NCBI GenBank assembly: GCA_002502215.1
Contig: DAPT01000079.1
Location: 1 to 11,266, forward strand
From: Euryarchaeota archaeon UBA124
GTDB taxonomy: Archaea > Thermoplasmatota > Poseidoniia > Poseidoniales > Poseidoniaceae
Direction of reading: 5' to 3'
Length of the DNA: 11,266 bases
How positions within the stretch are numbered: position 1 is the stretch's first letter; every line of letters begins with the position of its first letter. The translations under genes were made by a program, and so were the position numbers. Of the stretch, positions 1-7,718 are shown in pieces. The notes below the pieces were generated by a model. It ran no database searches. It saw nothing but the letters and a program-made list of their open reading frames with translations, and was not told where the DNA came from.

Positions 1-476
1 CCTACGAGCAGATACAGCTCGTAGGAACGCCACAAACCTGTCCAAGGGTGGTACCTTTTACCACGTTCACGACGGGTCTCGAATGAAAATGAGAGGCAGG
101 TACCATCAAAAAACTCGAATGTAAGGTACGTGTGTGAAAGGCCCCGGAAGGCATGGAATTGGTCCACAACGAACCAAATATGCTTCACTTTGGTTGAGTC
201 GACAGTGACTTCATCCGCCCATTTCTCATCTCTATCTTTTGTTGTTCGCCAATGGAAATCTCGTACATTTCGGAATGTAATGCGGGAGTCATTGAACACT
301 GCACTGGGCGTAAACTCGCAGTCGGAGGCCCAATTTGCATGCAATTTTGGTTGACGTGGTCGGATTCGAGTGTACCAAATCCAAAGCCCATTCAAGATCA
401 ACAATGCAAGAATTACCCCGAACAAAGAAAGTACGTAGATAACCCATGCCGGCAAATCTTTCACCATCGTTGCCAT
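1..476 (-). CDS. Membrane-anchored DUF4105 (Lnb_N-type) domain protein, 3' end cut off
   Basis: The reading frame is open from ATG 476 to the window edge (158 residues seen, C-terminus missing). Residues 11-35 form one hydrophobic segment (VIYVLSLFGVILALLILNG), so the protein is N-terminally anchored. From about residue 66 it matches the DUF4105 pattern: TFRNVRDFHWRT, then KWADEVTVDSTKV, the LSHTYLTFEFFDGT stretch with the conserved His115, SFETRRERGK, and a GLWRSYEL block. The family includes Bacteroides Lnb, a lipoprotein N-acyltransferase with a Cys/His active site; I see no Cys near His115 here, so that activity should not be assumed. The gene overlaps the end of the upstream membrane-protein gene by 16 nt (ATG 476), or by 7 nt if ATG 467 is used; neither start has a clear Shine-Dalgarno. 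It is the third gene of the surface-protein operon. Domain call is from remembered family motifs; start uncertain. Confidence 0.8.
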   Translation of the reverse strand, partial: MATMVKDLPAWVIYVLSLFGVILALLILNGLWIWYTRIRPRQPKLHANWASDCEFTPSAVFNDSRITFRNVRDFHWRTTKDRDEKWADEVTVDSTKVKHIWFVVDQFHAFRGLSHTYLTFEFFDGTCLSFSFETRRERGKRYHPWTGLWRSYELYLLV

Positions 477-1747
477 ATGTTGTATGCTGAATCCCACCAG
501 TCAAGCGTTCCGTCTGGATGCTTTCGCCAAAGTTGTCCTTCGTCGTCAACAATGGTTGGTAATCCTTCAGGGTCTGGTGATCCATCGTTAAGGATTTGTG
601 GTGCAGGGCCAAGTTCAGGCAAGGTCAGAAGTTCATCATCCTCTTGGATTCGTACCAACAAGACGAATACAACAACAGCGACAATCAGTCCAAGAACAGC
701 GATTGTGTACCAACCAACATCTTCTGTCGACGTCTCTTCACCGAACGATTGGCTCGGTAGGGCTTCTTGTTCCTCAACGGTTAACTCTGCGGCTGGTAGT
801 CGTACAATGTTCGCAGCTTGTGTGCTTGCAATGTTCTCTAAATTCGTAACTTTTAGGACCACAAGGTGGACGCCTGCGGGGAGGGTTGAACAGTCGTAGA
901 CCGATCCTTCAGTTATTTGTGAGGTGGTCGATACGTCCCATGCTTTCGTATACTCAGTAAAGTCTTCATTGGCATTTGTAGGCTGAATGGCAATCAAACA
1001 CGATCGGTCTGTTGTTTGGCCATCGCCGTTCACAATCAGGTCAAAGGTAGGAGCTGGCCTGTTTTCGATGGTGAGATTCAACGAGGTCTCGGCGGTTTGA
1101 CCAAGTTCATTTCGGTAGGTTTCCCTTAACGAATACTGACCTGCTGGCCAACTCGAACAATCGATGCTGGTTGCATTGTCAAGTACAATAAACGGGGCAC
1201 CTGTAAACGTCAGAGTACCTATCGCTCCGTATCTTGGCCCCGTTTCATCTGCAAACATGCGATTGATTTCGCAACTCGAACCTGTTTGTAAATTGTCTTG
1301 ACCAGAAAATTGGAGGGAAAGGGTTGGGGTTTGGAGTGCTGGAACCATTTCGTAACTCGGCAGCGAAATTTTTGAAATTTCAGCACCGTTCATGTCATAG
1401 AATCCAAGCAATAAATCGTGGGATCCCCGTGACCATGAATCGTACGTTAGACTAGCGTTGGTTTGTCCAACGATTTCCACAATTGTTGATTCGATAACTT
1501 CTCGATCGTTGTGTGTCGCAATCAGACGAACGTCGACAAAGGTGGATTCCGATGTTGAATTAAGAACGACAACCACTCGAACAGCATCAACATCACCATC
1601 CTGATTGAGGTCGAGCGTATCGTTTCGGAGTGCAACCATTGTAATACCTGCATCCTCAAGCCCAACATCAGATTCAGCTCGAACGTCCGTTGCTCCAAGA
1701 ACAGGAATCAGGAACAGGAAGATGAGGAAATAAGCGACTTTACGCAT
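461..1747 (-). CDS. Type I membrane protein with two Cys-paired repeat domains and Trp-rich cytosolic tail
   Basis: No named family recognised. With ATG 1747 it has 428 residues. Residues 1-24 are a signal peptide (MRKVAYFLIFLFLIPVLG, cleavage likely after VRA). A DLNQDGDVD loop at 47-55 looks like a calcium-binding DxNxDGxxD site. Two tandem similar domains follow, each with a Cys pair and the signature DCS..PAG: C159/C197 and C250/C286, probably Ig-like beta domains with one disulfide each. Residues 347-367 are a transmembrane helix, followed by an acidic tail of about 60 residues ending in LWRKHPDGTLDWWD and IWQRW. The frame also offers GTG at 1756, but that codon lies inside the GGAGGTGA ribosome binding site serving ATG 1747, so ATG is preferred. 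The start overlaps the stop of the upstream repeat protein by 8 nt, implying translational coupling. It is probably a cell-surface partner of the repeat protein. Confidence 0.8.
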   Translation of the reverse strand: MRKVAYFLIFLFLIPVLGATDVRAESDVGLEDAGITMVALRNDTLDLNQDGDVDAVRVVVVLNSTSESTFVDVRLIATHNDREVIESTIVEIVGQTNASLTYDSWSRGSHDLLLGFYDMNGAEISKISLPSYEMVPALQTPTLSLQFSGQDNLQTGSSCEINRMFADETGPRYGAIGTLTFTGAPFIVLDNATSIDCSSWPAGQYSLRETYRNELGQTAETSLNLTIENRPAPTFDLIVNGDGQTTDRSCLIAIQPTNANEDFTEYTKAWDVSTTSQITEGSVYDCSTLPAGVHLVVLKVTNLENIASTQAANIVRLPAAELTVEEQEALPSQSFGEETSTEDVGWYTIAVLGLIVAVVVFVLLVRIQEDDELLTLPELGPAPQILNDGSPDPEGLPTIVDDEGQLWRKHPDGTLDWWDSAYNIWQRW

Positions 1748-4277
1748 CTTGGTCACCTCCAGGAGGCGGTGGAAGTGGAACAGCCAAGTCTGGTAGCGGA
1801 AGAACTGGCGATTCTGGGGGGGGACTGGAATCCACTGTCGAAACGTCGTATCCTAGCAATTCCTCTGTCAGCGTCTTTTCATCCTCTGAGCGCATGGTTC
1901 GGACAATGAGTGCTGCTGAGGCGCCAAGGATGAATGAGATTCCAACGATAAGGTATGTCAGCCACGAAGCTGCTGGGTCTTCACCCATGATGGCAAGTGC
2001 AGCATTCCACTCGCCGTATTCATTTGACCATCCATCGCCGTTGTTGTCCTCGCAACCTTGCAAGTCACGCATTGAGGTGCCAAACACCTCAGGGCAATCA
2101 TCGCGAAGTGCTCCCAAGGGAACATCACCAAATCCATCATCATCGCTGTCCTTCCATTGCAATGATTCAGTAGGAAAAGCATCTGCTAAACCGTATGGAT
2201 GGGCTTCCCAGTCATCGGTTGGATCGGACCATCCATCACCATCGGTGTCCCGACAACCCAGTCGGTCGAGAATCGATGTCCCGCGTATGGTTGGACACGC
2301 ATCTGCTTCGTTTCCATCGGATTCGTCTCCGTATCCGTCGCCATCGGTATCGCGCCATTGCGTTGGTTCGTGAATGAACGCGTCGCCAAGGTTTGACCAC
2401 CCATCGCCGTCCGTATCTGGACAGCCCCAGCGGTCTCCGCCGGAACTTGGACCAACGGATGTTCCGGGTTGAGACGGACACACATCCGCAGTCGTACCTG
2501 AAGGGTTGTCGCCTCGTCCATCACCGTCGCCATCGTGCCATTGCGTAGGGTCATCAGGCCAAGCATCACCCATGCCCCCTGGGCTTGCAAGCCAATAGGG
2601 AGTGGGATCGGACCATCCATCCTCGTCAGAATCTGGACAGCCCCAGCGGTCGAATGTGGATAAGCCGTACGTCGTTCGACAGCCATCGCCTCTGTAGGCC
2701 AAGCGCCATGCCTGACCATCGTAGTACTCCATGTTGTCACCGAAACCATCGTTGTCGGTATCGTACCACTGTGAAGCATCGCTCGGGAACGCATCAGCAA
2801 ATCCTTCCGGATGTGAAATCCAATCATCGGTTGGGTCAGAATACCCATCTTTGTCAACGTCTCGGCAGCCAAGGCGGTCAAAACGAGAAATCCACCCACT
2901 TTCAACCTCTTCTGCATTTGAATCGACACAAACGTCCCCTTCAAATCCAGCCAAATTGTCACCGTAACCATCGCCATCAGAGTCACGATATTGGCTCCCA
3001 ATCAGTGGGAAATCATCGATTTGAGTCGCTCCATAGGTCTGATTATCGCCCCAACCATCAAGATCCGTATCTCGAAATTGTGTAGGATTATCCGGGAAAT
3101 CATCGATTAGTCTGGCTCCTTCTGACTGATTGTCCCCATAGCCATCGTAGTCACGATCACGCCACTGGCTTGGCTCAAATGGGAATGCGTCCGCACCCTC
3201 CGCTGAGGACCAATTTTCACCAGGGTCTGACCATGCATCCCCGTCTGCATCCGGACAACCATATCGATCGGCAAAGGAGGCTCCAAGAAGAAACGGACAA
3301 GCATCAGGCTGATAGGCAACTTCGAGCCACTGTCCTATTCCCCAATCGGTGTGTGATTCATTCCACATAGGGTCGTCCCAGTTGTCACCGTATCCATCGC
3401 CATCCGTATCTTGCCATTGAGATACCTCAAATGGGAAAGAATCTGCCAGACCATCTGGATGGGCAAACCATGGCTCCAAACCGTTCAGACCCCCTGGATC
3501 AGCATCCGAGTAGGAATCACCATCCGAATCGATACAACCGTATCGATCAGAGGCCGAGTAACCACGACTGTCTGGGCAGTGATCTGGTTGATTTCCGAGA
3601 ATGTTGTCACCGTATCCATCAAAGTCACGATCTCGCCACTGGGTTGAATCATCCTCGAATGCATCGGCACCGTTCTGTACATCCCATCCAGAATCTGTAT
3701 CGGACCAACCATCTGAATCTGAGTCGATGCAACCTTTTCGATCGTTTGTCGAGGTCCCAACAGTGAGGTCACAATCGTCGTCAGAATCAACAAAACCATC
3801 TTCATCGGTGTCTCGGTCTGTCTTATCGATTGAGGCCAAAAGCGTGTAGTCAAACCCATCGTTGCACCATGAATTCTTTGCTTTGATTTTTACATAAACG
3901 GACCCTGGTTGTGACATTGTTTTCGAAAGCGTTCCCGATGGATTGTCGTCGCTTCTTCCCATAGTTGCAATTTGCGATCCAGACTCATCATGCATTGAGT
4001 AGTCGCCTTCCCAGCCATCACCTGGACACCACCAAGCTGCATTGCTCATCGAACCCGAGAATGTTATGCTGACGATATCGCCTTTGTAGGCATTGATTCG
4101 CCACCAATCCGTTCCATCGTTGGGTGAGCACCCATCCGGGTCACAAACATAACCGTTGGACGAAACACCATCTGTAAGCAAATTCGATGACGATTGTGAA
4201 TCGTCTGCCTGGACCGATGGTATCACCGAAAGCAGCATCACGGCAAACATGCCAACAGCAATGCTACGCCCGAGCAT
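1740..4277 (-). CDS. Giant surface protein with thrombospondin type 3 repeats, C-terminal anchor and Pro-rich tail
   Basis: The protein has 845 residues. Residues 1-24 are a signal peptide ending SVQA. Residues about 30-150 form a Cys-containing beta domain resembling a pre-peptidase C-terminal (PPC) domain (GTDWWRINAYKGDIVSITFSG, then GSVYVKIKA). From about 153 to 760 runs an array of Asp-rich TSP3-type motifs of two alternating kinds: eight of the form GCxDxDGDGWSD and nine of the form QWxDxDGDGYGDN, separated by ADAFP-type linkers and DxCP...GC cysteine pairs. These are calcium-binding repeats in known TSP3 proteins. Residues 772-793 are a transmembrane helix; the last 52 residues are cytosolic, with a proline-rich stretch at 819-841. 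The protein is therefore an extracellular, calcium-stiffened stalk or adhesin held in the membrane. It is first in its operon, with a TATA-like box and no Shine-Dalgarno before ATG 4277, suggesting a leaderless transcript. Ligand unknown. Confidence 0.9.
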   Translation of the reverse strand: MLGRSIAVGMFAVMLLSVIPSVQADDSQSSSNLLTDGVSSNGYVCDPDGCSPNDGTDWWRINAYKGDIVSITFSGSMSNAAWWCPGDGWEGDYSMHDESGSQIATMGRSDDNPSGTLSKTMSQPGSVYVKIKAKNSWCNDGFDYTLLASIDKTDRDTDEDGFVDSDDDCDLTVGTSTNDRKGCIDSDSDGWSDTDSGWDVQNGADAFEDDSTQWRDRDFDGYGDNILGNQPDHCPDSRGYSASDRYGCIDSDGDSYSDADPGGLNGLEPWFAHPDGLADSFPFEVSQWQDTDGDGYGDNWDDPMWNESHTDWGIGQWLEVAYQPDACPFLLGASFADRYGCPDADGDAWSDPGENWSSAEGADAFPFEPSQWRDRDYDGYGDNQSEGARLIDDFPDNPTQFRDTDLDGWGDNQTYGATQIDDFPLIGSQYRDSDGDGYGDNLAGFEGDVCVDSNAEEVESGWISRFDRLGCRDVDKDGYSDPTDDWISHPEGFADAFPSDASQWYDTDNDGFGDNMEYYDGQAWRLAYRGDGCRTTYGLSTFDRWGCPDSDEDGWSDPTPYWLASPGGMGDAWPDDPTQWHDGDGDGRGDNPSGTTADVCPSQPGTSVGPSSGGDRWGCPDTDGDGWSNLGDAFIHEPTQWRDTDGDGYGDESDGNEADACPTIRGTSILDRLGCRDTDGDGWSDPTDDWEAHPYGLADAFPTESLQWKDSDDDGFGDVPLGALRDDCPEVFGTSMRDLQGCEDNNGDGWSNEYGEWNAALAIMGEDPAASWLTYLIVGISFILGASAALIVRTMRSEDEKTLTEELLGYDVSTVDSSPPPESPVLPLPDLAVPLPPPPGGDQDA
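1753..1760 (-). promoter_or_regulatory. Ribosome binding site GGAGGTGA deciding the ATG 1747 start
   Basis: On the minus strand GGAGGTGA lies 5 nt before ATG 1747, an ideal Shine-Dalgarno. It sits inside the 3' end of the upstream gene, encoding its Gly-Gly-Asp near the C-terminus. The alternative GTG start at 1756 would fall within this site, which argues against it. Confidence 0.75.
1816..1823 (-). repeat. Homopolymer tract C8 (minus strand) in the Pro-rich tail codons
   Basis: Eight consecutive G on the plus strand (C8 in the mRNA) encode the first prolines of the cytosolic tail (SSPPPESP). Skipping one base here enters the frame of the next gene with no stop codon in between, so this is a candidate slippage site. 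Confidence 0.9.
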
Positions 4278-4300
4278 GTCTGTCCATGGGACGTACCCGT

Positions 4301-4310
4301 TAAGAATAAA
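4301..4310 (-). promoter_or_regulatory. Possible TATA box for the surface-protein operon
   Basis: The minus strand reads TTTATTCTTA, centred about 28 nt before ATG 4277. That is the spacing expected of an archaeal TATA box driving a leaderless transcript, and no Shine-Dalgarno precedes the ATG. The short 40-nt intergenic region also follows the stop of the preceding gene, so this T-rich stretch could instead, or also, end the upstream transcript. Confidence 0.4.
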
Positions 4311-4317
4311 GCGCCGA

Positions 4318-5709
4318 TTAGTTGAACCGCCCTAATGCATCACGGAGCGCCGGTTCGAGGGTTTCATGCTCAAATTTATAACCGGATTCTAACAAACGCT
4401 TAGGATAGACTTTCTGCCCATCGAGGATAAGTGCTTTGCCCATTTGTCCAAAGAGGATTTTCATGACGAATCCAGGCGCTGGGGCAAACGCTGGGCGTCG
4501 CAAGACTTTGCCGAGGTTTTTTGCGAATTGTTTCTGTGTTACAGGATTTGGAGCCGTGAGGTTGTACACACCGCTCGTTTCATCGTGGTTCATTAGAAAG
4601 TGTATCGCATAGATTTGGTCGTCCAATGAAATCCAAGATTGCCATTGACGACCACCACCAATTGGGCCCATGGCTCCAAGTTTTGCTGGAAGCAAGATTT
4701 GTTCCAGCATGCCGCCTGCAGCTGTTTGAACAATTCCGGTGCGCATGAGAATGGTGCGGATTCCTGCATCTGAGGCAGCTGTCGTCGCATCTTCCCATTT
4801 CTTGCACATCTCAGCAAGGAAACCGTCCCCAATGCTGCTTGTCTCGTCAAGTTCTTCGTCTCCTCTGTTATCGTAAAAGCCGACTGCAGAGGCACACATG
4901 TAGACGCTTGGCGGAGTTTCCAGCGCTGCGAGCGCGCTTGAAAGATTCTGAGTTGGGATGATGCGACTTTGAGCGATTAGCTCCTTTCGTTTCTTGCTCC
5001 AGCGCTTGTCGCCAATTCCGGCACCAGCAAGGTGAATAACGACATCAAAACCCTCGAGCGACCCTTCTAGGATTTCCCCTGTCGTATCGTTCCAACGGAC
5101 AATTTTACTTGGGTCTTGATCAGCATGCAGCTTGGTCGAGGGTCGCATAAGCCGGTGCACATCATGCCCGTCCGTTTCAAGGAAAGCGCCTAACTGGGTT
5201 CCAATCAGGCCGGTCGAACCGGATATCAGAATCCGACGTCGAGGCTGATCTTTGAACATCTGCTGTCTTGAAAGATCTGCGAGGATTCTACGAGTCCGGT
5301 GTTTAAACATCGTCCTTACTCTCGGCATGACCATTATTGGTGCACCAATCCTTGAGAAGAAATGGAACGGCAGTTTCCAGTCAATTTTGTCATCAATTGT
5401 CATTTCATTTTCGCCACCGTCAACGAACTTGTGGACATGATTCCAACGACCAAACGGTCCTTTGACCATGTTGTCACAGAATTGTTCCCCCTCGACGTAG
5501 TCGTAATGCTTTGCAACCCACCGTTGTGGAACGATGCCGATTTTCATTCTGAATTCAGTCACAGCGCCGTCTGTTATCCCTCCAACCTCAACTGGACGGA
5601 TGCCTTCCCAATCCGGCATGATTCGTCGGACGGCACCGGGTCTTGCATGCCAGTTCCATACAGTTTCTCGAGAAAATGGGAACGTTGCTGTGTGTTCAAA
5701 AAGTGGCAT
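4318..5709 (-). CDS. SRPBCC domain fused to TIGR01777-family NAD(P)-dependent epimerase
   Basis: A 463-residue two-domain protein. Residues 1-150 form an SRPBCC (START-like) lipid or ligand-binding domain, beginning MPLFEHTATFPFSRETVWNW, typical of the CoxG/polyketide-cyclase-like group. Residues 158-460 are an extended SDR of the TIGR01777 (YfcH-like) family: Rossmann motif GSTGLIG at 164-170, HLAGAGIGDKRW at 226-237, SAVGFY at 274-279, MRTGIV at 322-327, and the C-terminal DUF1731 block from about 407. Substrate unknown; the SRPBCC half may present a hydrophobic ligand to the dehydrogenase half. The frame also has ATG 5715, but AGGAG at 5716-5720 abuts that codon and sits 6 nt before ATG 5709, so 5709 is preferred. 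It lies about 15 nt downstream of the photolyase gene. TIGR01777 and SRPBCC genes commonly neighbour photolyases in bacteria, hinting at a light-stress role (inference). Confidence 0.88.
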   Translation of the reverse strand: MPLFEHTATFPFSRETVWNWHARPGAVRRIMPDWEGIRPVEVGGITDGAVTEFRMKIGIVPQRWVAKHYDYVEGEQFCDNMVKGPFGRWNHVHKFVDGGENEMTIDDKIDWKLPFHFFSRIGAPIMVMPRVRTMFKHRTRRILADLSRQQMFKDQPRRRILISGSTGLIGTQLGAFLETDGHDVHRLMRPSTKLHADQDPSKIVRWNDTTGEILEGSLEGFDVVIHLAGAGIGDKRWSKKRKELIAQSRIIPTQNLSSALAALETPPSVYMCASAVGFYDNRGDEELDETSSIGDGFLAEMCKKWEDATTAASDAGIRTILMRTGIVQTAAGGMLEQILLPAKLGAMGPIGGGRQWQSWISLDDQIYAIHFLMNHDETSGVYNLTAPNPVTQKQFAKNLGKVLRRPAFAPAPGFVMKILFGQMGKALILDGQKVYPKRLLESGYKFEHETLEPALRDALGRFN

Positions 5710-5715
5710 GCGCAT

Positions 5716-5720
5716 CTCCT
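5716..5720 (-). promoter_or_regulatory. Ribosome binding site AGGAG favouring ATG 5709
   Basis: AGGAG on the minus strand lies 6 nt before ATG 5709 but directly against ATG 5715, where it could not function. It therefore trims two residues from the longest possible frame. Confidence 0.55.
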
Positions 5721-5724
5721 ACTG

Positions 5725-7215
5725 TTAGGAATTTGCGTATTTTCGTATATAATCCTCAGTTTTGAACTTGCGTTGTGTGGATGCTGATGTCATGTAGCGA
5801 ATCTTTCCAAAGACTGCCCGCTCAAACCATCCACGGTCGAATCGGCCGAAAATCCAGAAGATTCCAGTGTAGGAATTTGGGTCACGCCCGTCGAGGGCCC
5901 ATCGGTCGTTGAGTCGAATAAGCCATTCACAGGCCGTCTCAGGATCTGGGCACCATTCGAGCACTTTCTTGCCCCACAGCATTCGCAGATAGTTGTGGAT
6001 GATTCCGTCTTTGCGCAGTTGCATTTGTGCTGCATTCCAGAGAGGGTCATGCGTTTCAGCTCGCTCAAGCTGCTCAAACGTGTAGACATGCGGGCGATCG
6101 TCATTTGCGTGCTCTTCGAGGGTTTTCTTTGCCCATTCAGGGAGAGTGTCAAAGGAAGTGTGATCTGGATGTTCGTAGCAGTAAACGAATCCAAGTTCTC
6201 GCCATGTGATGACTTGGTCAAGGAAAGCTTCTGCACCCTCACTCATGCCCCACCATCCTGCTCTGCGACCATTGTGAGGTGGTGTGATTTTCATGGGATT
6301 CCATTTCTGAGATTCCAATACTTCATGAACGATTTCAAAGGATGAAATGTGTCCGTAATGAAGCCAAGGCGAAAGACCACTGCCACCTTGACGCTCAGGG
6401 TGATTTCGGTCGATGTGGTATGAATTGAGTTTTTGCTCGATGAATTTTTTCAAGACCGTTCTGGCAGTGAGTGAGCCACCTCGACGATCGTCAATCGGTG
6501 GAACCTCGTGGTCAATGTCGAGTACGGCGAGCGCCTCGATTCCTTCTCGTGAGGCTTCAGAAACCCTCCAGATAAATTCCAGAGGAGTCTGGGGGATGTC
6601 AGCATCTTTGAAACACTGCGTTGCAATTTGAGTGCCGTCTGGCAAATCTTTCACGAGTTTCAAAGGTTCTGCTTCGGGAGGAGATGCGATGAAATTCAGC
6701 ACGTTCTTGTGAATGTACCGTCGGAAGGAGTGAGCTGTTGAAAAGGAGCGCTCAGGCGCCCTCATGGGAACGATGCCGTTGCTATCGATGCATTGCACTG
6801 AACACTGAACGAGCTTTTTGGCCCGCTTAGCAACATCCCGAGGCATGTAGGTCGGGAAATCGTCGATAACGACTGCAACAGCGTCTTTCGAGAAGGAACG
6901 CAAGAGACCGCCTGCTTGCGCTTTGTTGGTTTCGACGTATGGCACGTATGTGACAGCGCTGGACTCGAACAACATTCTGTTGTCAATCATGCCTTGAAGC
7001 ACGAAGGTGTGAATTCGATCGTTGGCCCACCGATGGCCGAGTGCCAGGCATTCAACGACAATGAGCGGAACGTTGTGTTCATTCGCAAGTCCGATGGCGT
7101 GGTCGAGGGCGTGGTTCCAGCGTGCGCGACGTGCACTCGTCATCCAATAGACGACGTGTGTTCCACTGAGATTGAGTGGCTTGTCGTTCGCATCAATTCG
7201 TAGAACGTCGATCAT
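5725..7215 (-). CDS. phr: Class II CPD photolyase (deoxyribodipyrimidine photo-lyase)
   Basis: Repairs cyclobutane pyrimidine dimers in UV-damaged DNA using light and FADH-. Its 496 residues have the photolyase layout: an N-terminal alpha/beta antenna domain (VVYWMTSARRARWNHAL at 21-37, a class II-type opening) and a C-terminal FAD-binding helical domain (SGLSPWLHYGHIS at 279-291; WAKKTLEEHA at 361-370; THDPLWNAAQ at 388-397; LNDRWALDGRDPNSYTG at 435-451; VFGKIRYMTSAST at 468-480). Trp393, Trp414 and Trp421 keep the 21- and 7-residue spacing of the class II electron-transfer triad (W360/W381/W388 in Methanosarcina mazei). The residue before Trp414 is Leu, where class II enzymes I recall have Tyr. 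ATG 7215 overlaps the Nudix stop as ATGA and is preceded by TGAGGTGG 4 nt away. Class assignment is firm. Confidence 0.96.
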   Translation of the reverse strand: MIDVLRIDANDKPLNLSGTHVVYWMTSARRARWNHALDHAIGLANEHNVPLIVVECLALGHRWANDRIHTFVLQGMIDNRMLFESSAVTYVPYVETNKAQAGGLLRSFSKDAVAVVIDDFPTYMPRDVAKRAKKLVQCSVQCIDSNGIVPMRAPERSFSTAHSFRRYIHKNVLNFIASPPEAEPLKLVKDLPDGTQIATQCFKDADIPQTPLEFIWRVSEASREGIEALAVLDIDHEVPPIDDRRGGSLTARTVLKKFIEQKLNSYHIDRNHPERQGGSGLSPWLHYGHISSFEIVHEVLESQKWNPMKITPPHNGRRAGWWGMSEGAEAFLDQVITWRELGFVYCYEHPDHTSFDTLPEWAKKTLEEHANDDRPHVYTFEQLERAETHDPLWNAAQMQLRKDGIIHNYLRMLWGKKVLEWCPDPETACEWLIRLNDRWALDGRDPNSYTGIFWIFGRFDRGWFERAVFGKIRYMTSASTQRKFKTEDYIRKYANS

Positions 7216-7718
7216 TGAACCACCTCATCAGAAAGCGTCATTCGGCCGTCACTGAAGACGAGGTGGTACGGACGTTTTGATTCAGAACTCAAATCAATGA
7301 GTGGCAACGAGGTGTTTTTCATGGCGACTTCTGCAAATCCTCGCATTGCTGCTGAGACCCATTGAAGTTCATCAAAAGTATCTGGGGAGAAAAACTGTGC
7401 GTTCGCAATTTCTTCCTCTTGTGGAAGTATCTCCAAGTGTGCCGGTTCGACTTTGTAACAAATGAAGAGCCCAGCCCCACGTGGTGTTTTTGTGGTCCTT
7501 AGGCCGAGGAATCCGGAGATAGTACCGTGAATGTTGGTTTCTTCTTTCAGTTCTCGAAGCACCGCATTTTCGATTGACTCATTGGGTTCGACGTGTCCCT
7601 TGGGGAGGCCCCAGCACCCAGCATAGGTCCCTTTGGCCTCTTGCACCAAGAGAATACCAGTGTCAGTGACAACCGCAGCAGCCACACCTACGTCGAATGT
7701 TTCAGACACATGTGACAT
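7212..7718 (-). CDS. Nudix hydrolase
   Basis: Hydrolyses a nucleoside diphosphate linked to some moiety; substrate not predictable. With ATG 7718 it has 168 residues. The Nudix box is at residues 41-63: G41, then E47 after five residues, then REL and EE at 55-60. The usual Gly near the end of the box (REUxEExGU) is Asn here (EETNI). The preceding GLPKG at 37-41 and the strands GVAAAVV and GILLVQEA are typical. The frame extends to TTG 7727, but ATG 7718 is the ordinary choice; neither start has a clear Shine-Dalgarno. It is first in the operon with the photolyase, whose ATG overlaps its TGA, and is divergent from ribA. Housecleaning of oxidised or flavin nucleotides would fit the neighbourhood, but that is inference. 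Confidence 0.88.
   Translation of the reverse strand: MSHVSETFDVGVAAAVVTDTGILLVQEAKGTYAGCWGLPKGHVEPNESIENAVLRELKEETNIHGTISGFLGLRTTKTPRGAGLFICYKVEPAHLEILPQEEEIANAQFFSPDTFDELQWVSAAMRGFAEVAMKNTSLPLIDLSSESKRPYHLVFSDGRMTLSDEVVQ

Noticed and set aside
289..612. 107-codon minus-strand frame between the second and third surface-operon genes
   Set aside because: It is out of frame with both the Trp-rich tail and the DUF4105 gene, which together explain this DNA.
252..899. 215-codon plus-strand frame across the left edge
   Set aside because: It lies antisense to two minus-strand genes with clear protein features; its translation is Ser/Arg-rich with no recognisable motif.
1894..3001. Long open frames on both strands inside the repeat-protein gene, including a 271-codon minus-strand frame (2186-3001) and a 159-codon plus-strand frame (1894-2373)
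   Set aside because: Repeated Asp/Gly codons (GAT, GGT) leave the other frames free of stops. The products are repetitive and match nothing, while the main frame has a signal peptide, TSP3 motifs and an anchor.
1990..3820. Repeated DNA segments considered as a possible CRISPR or tandem DNA repeat
   Set aside because: The repeats are imperfect and follow the protein reading frame with varying spacing; they reflect TSP3 protein motifs.
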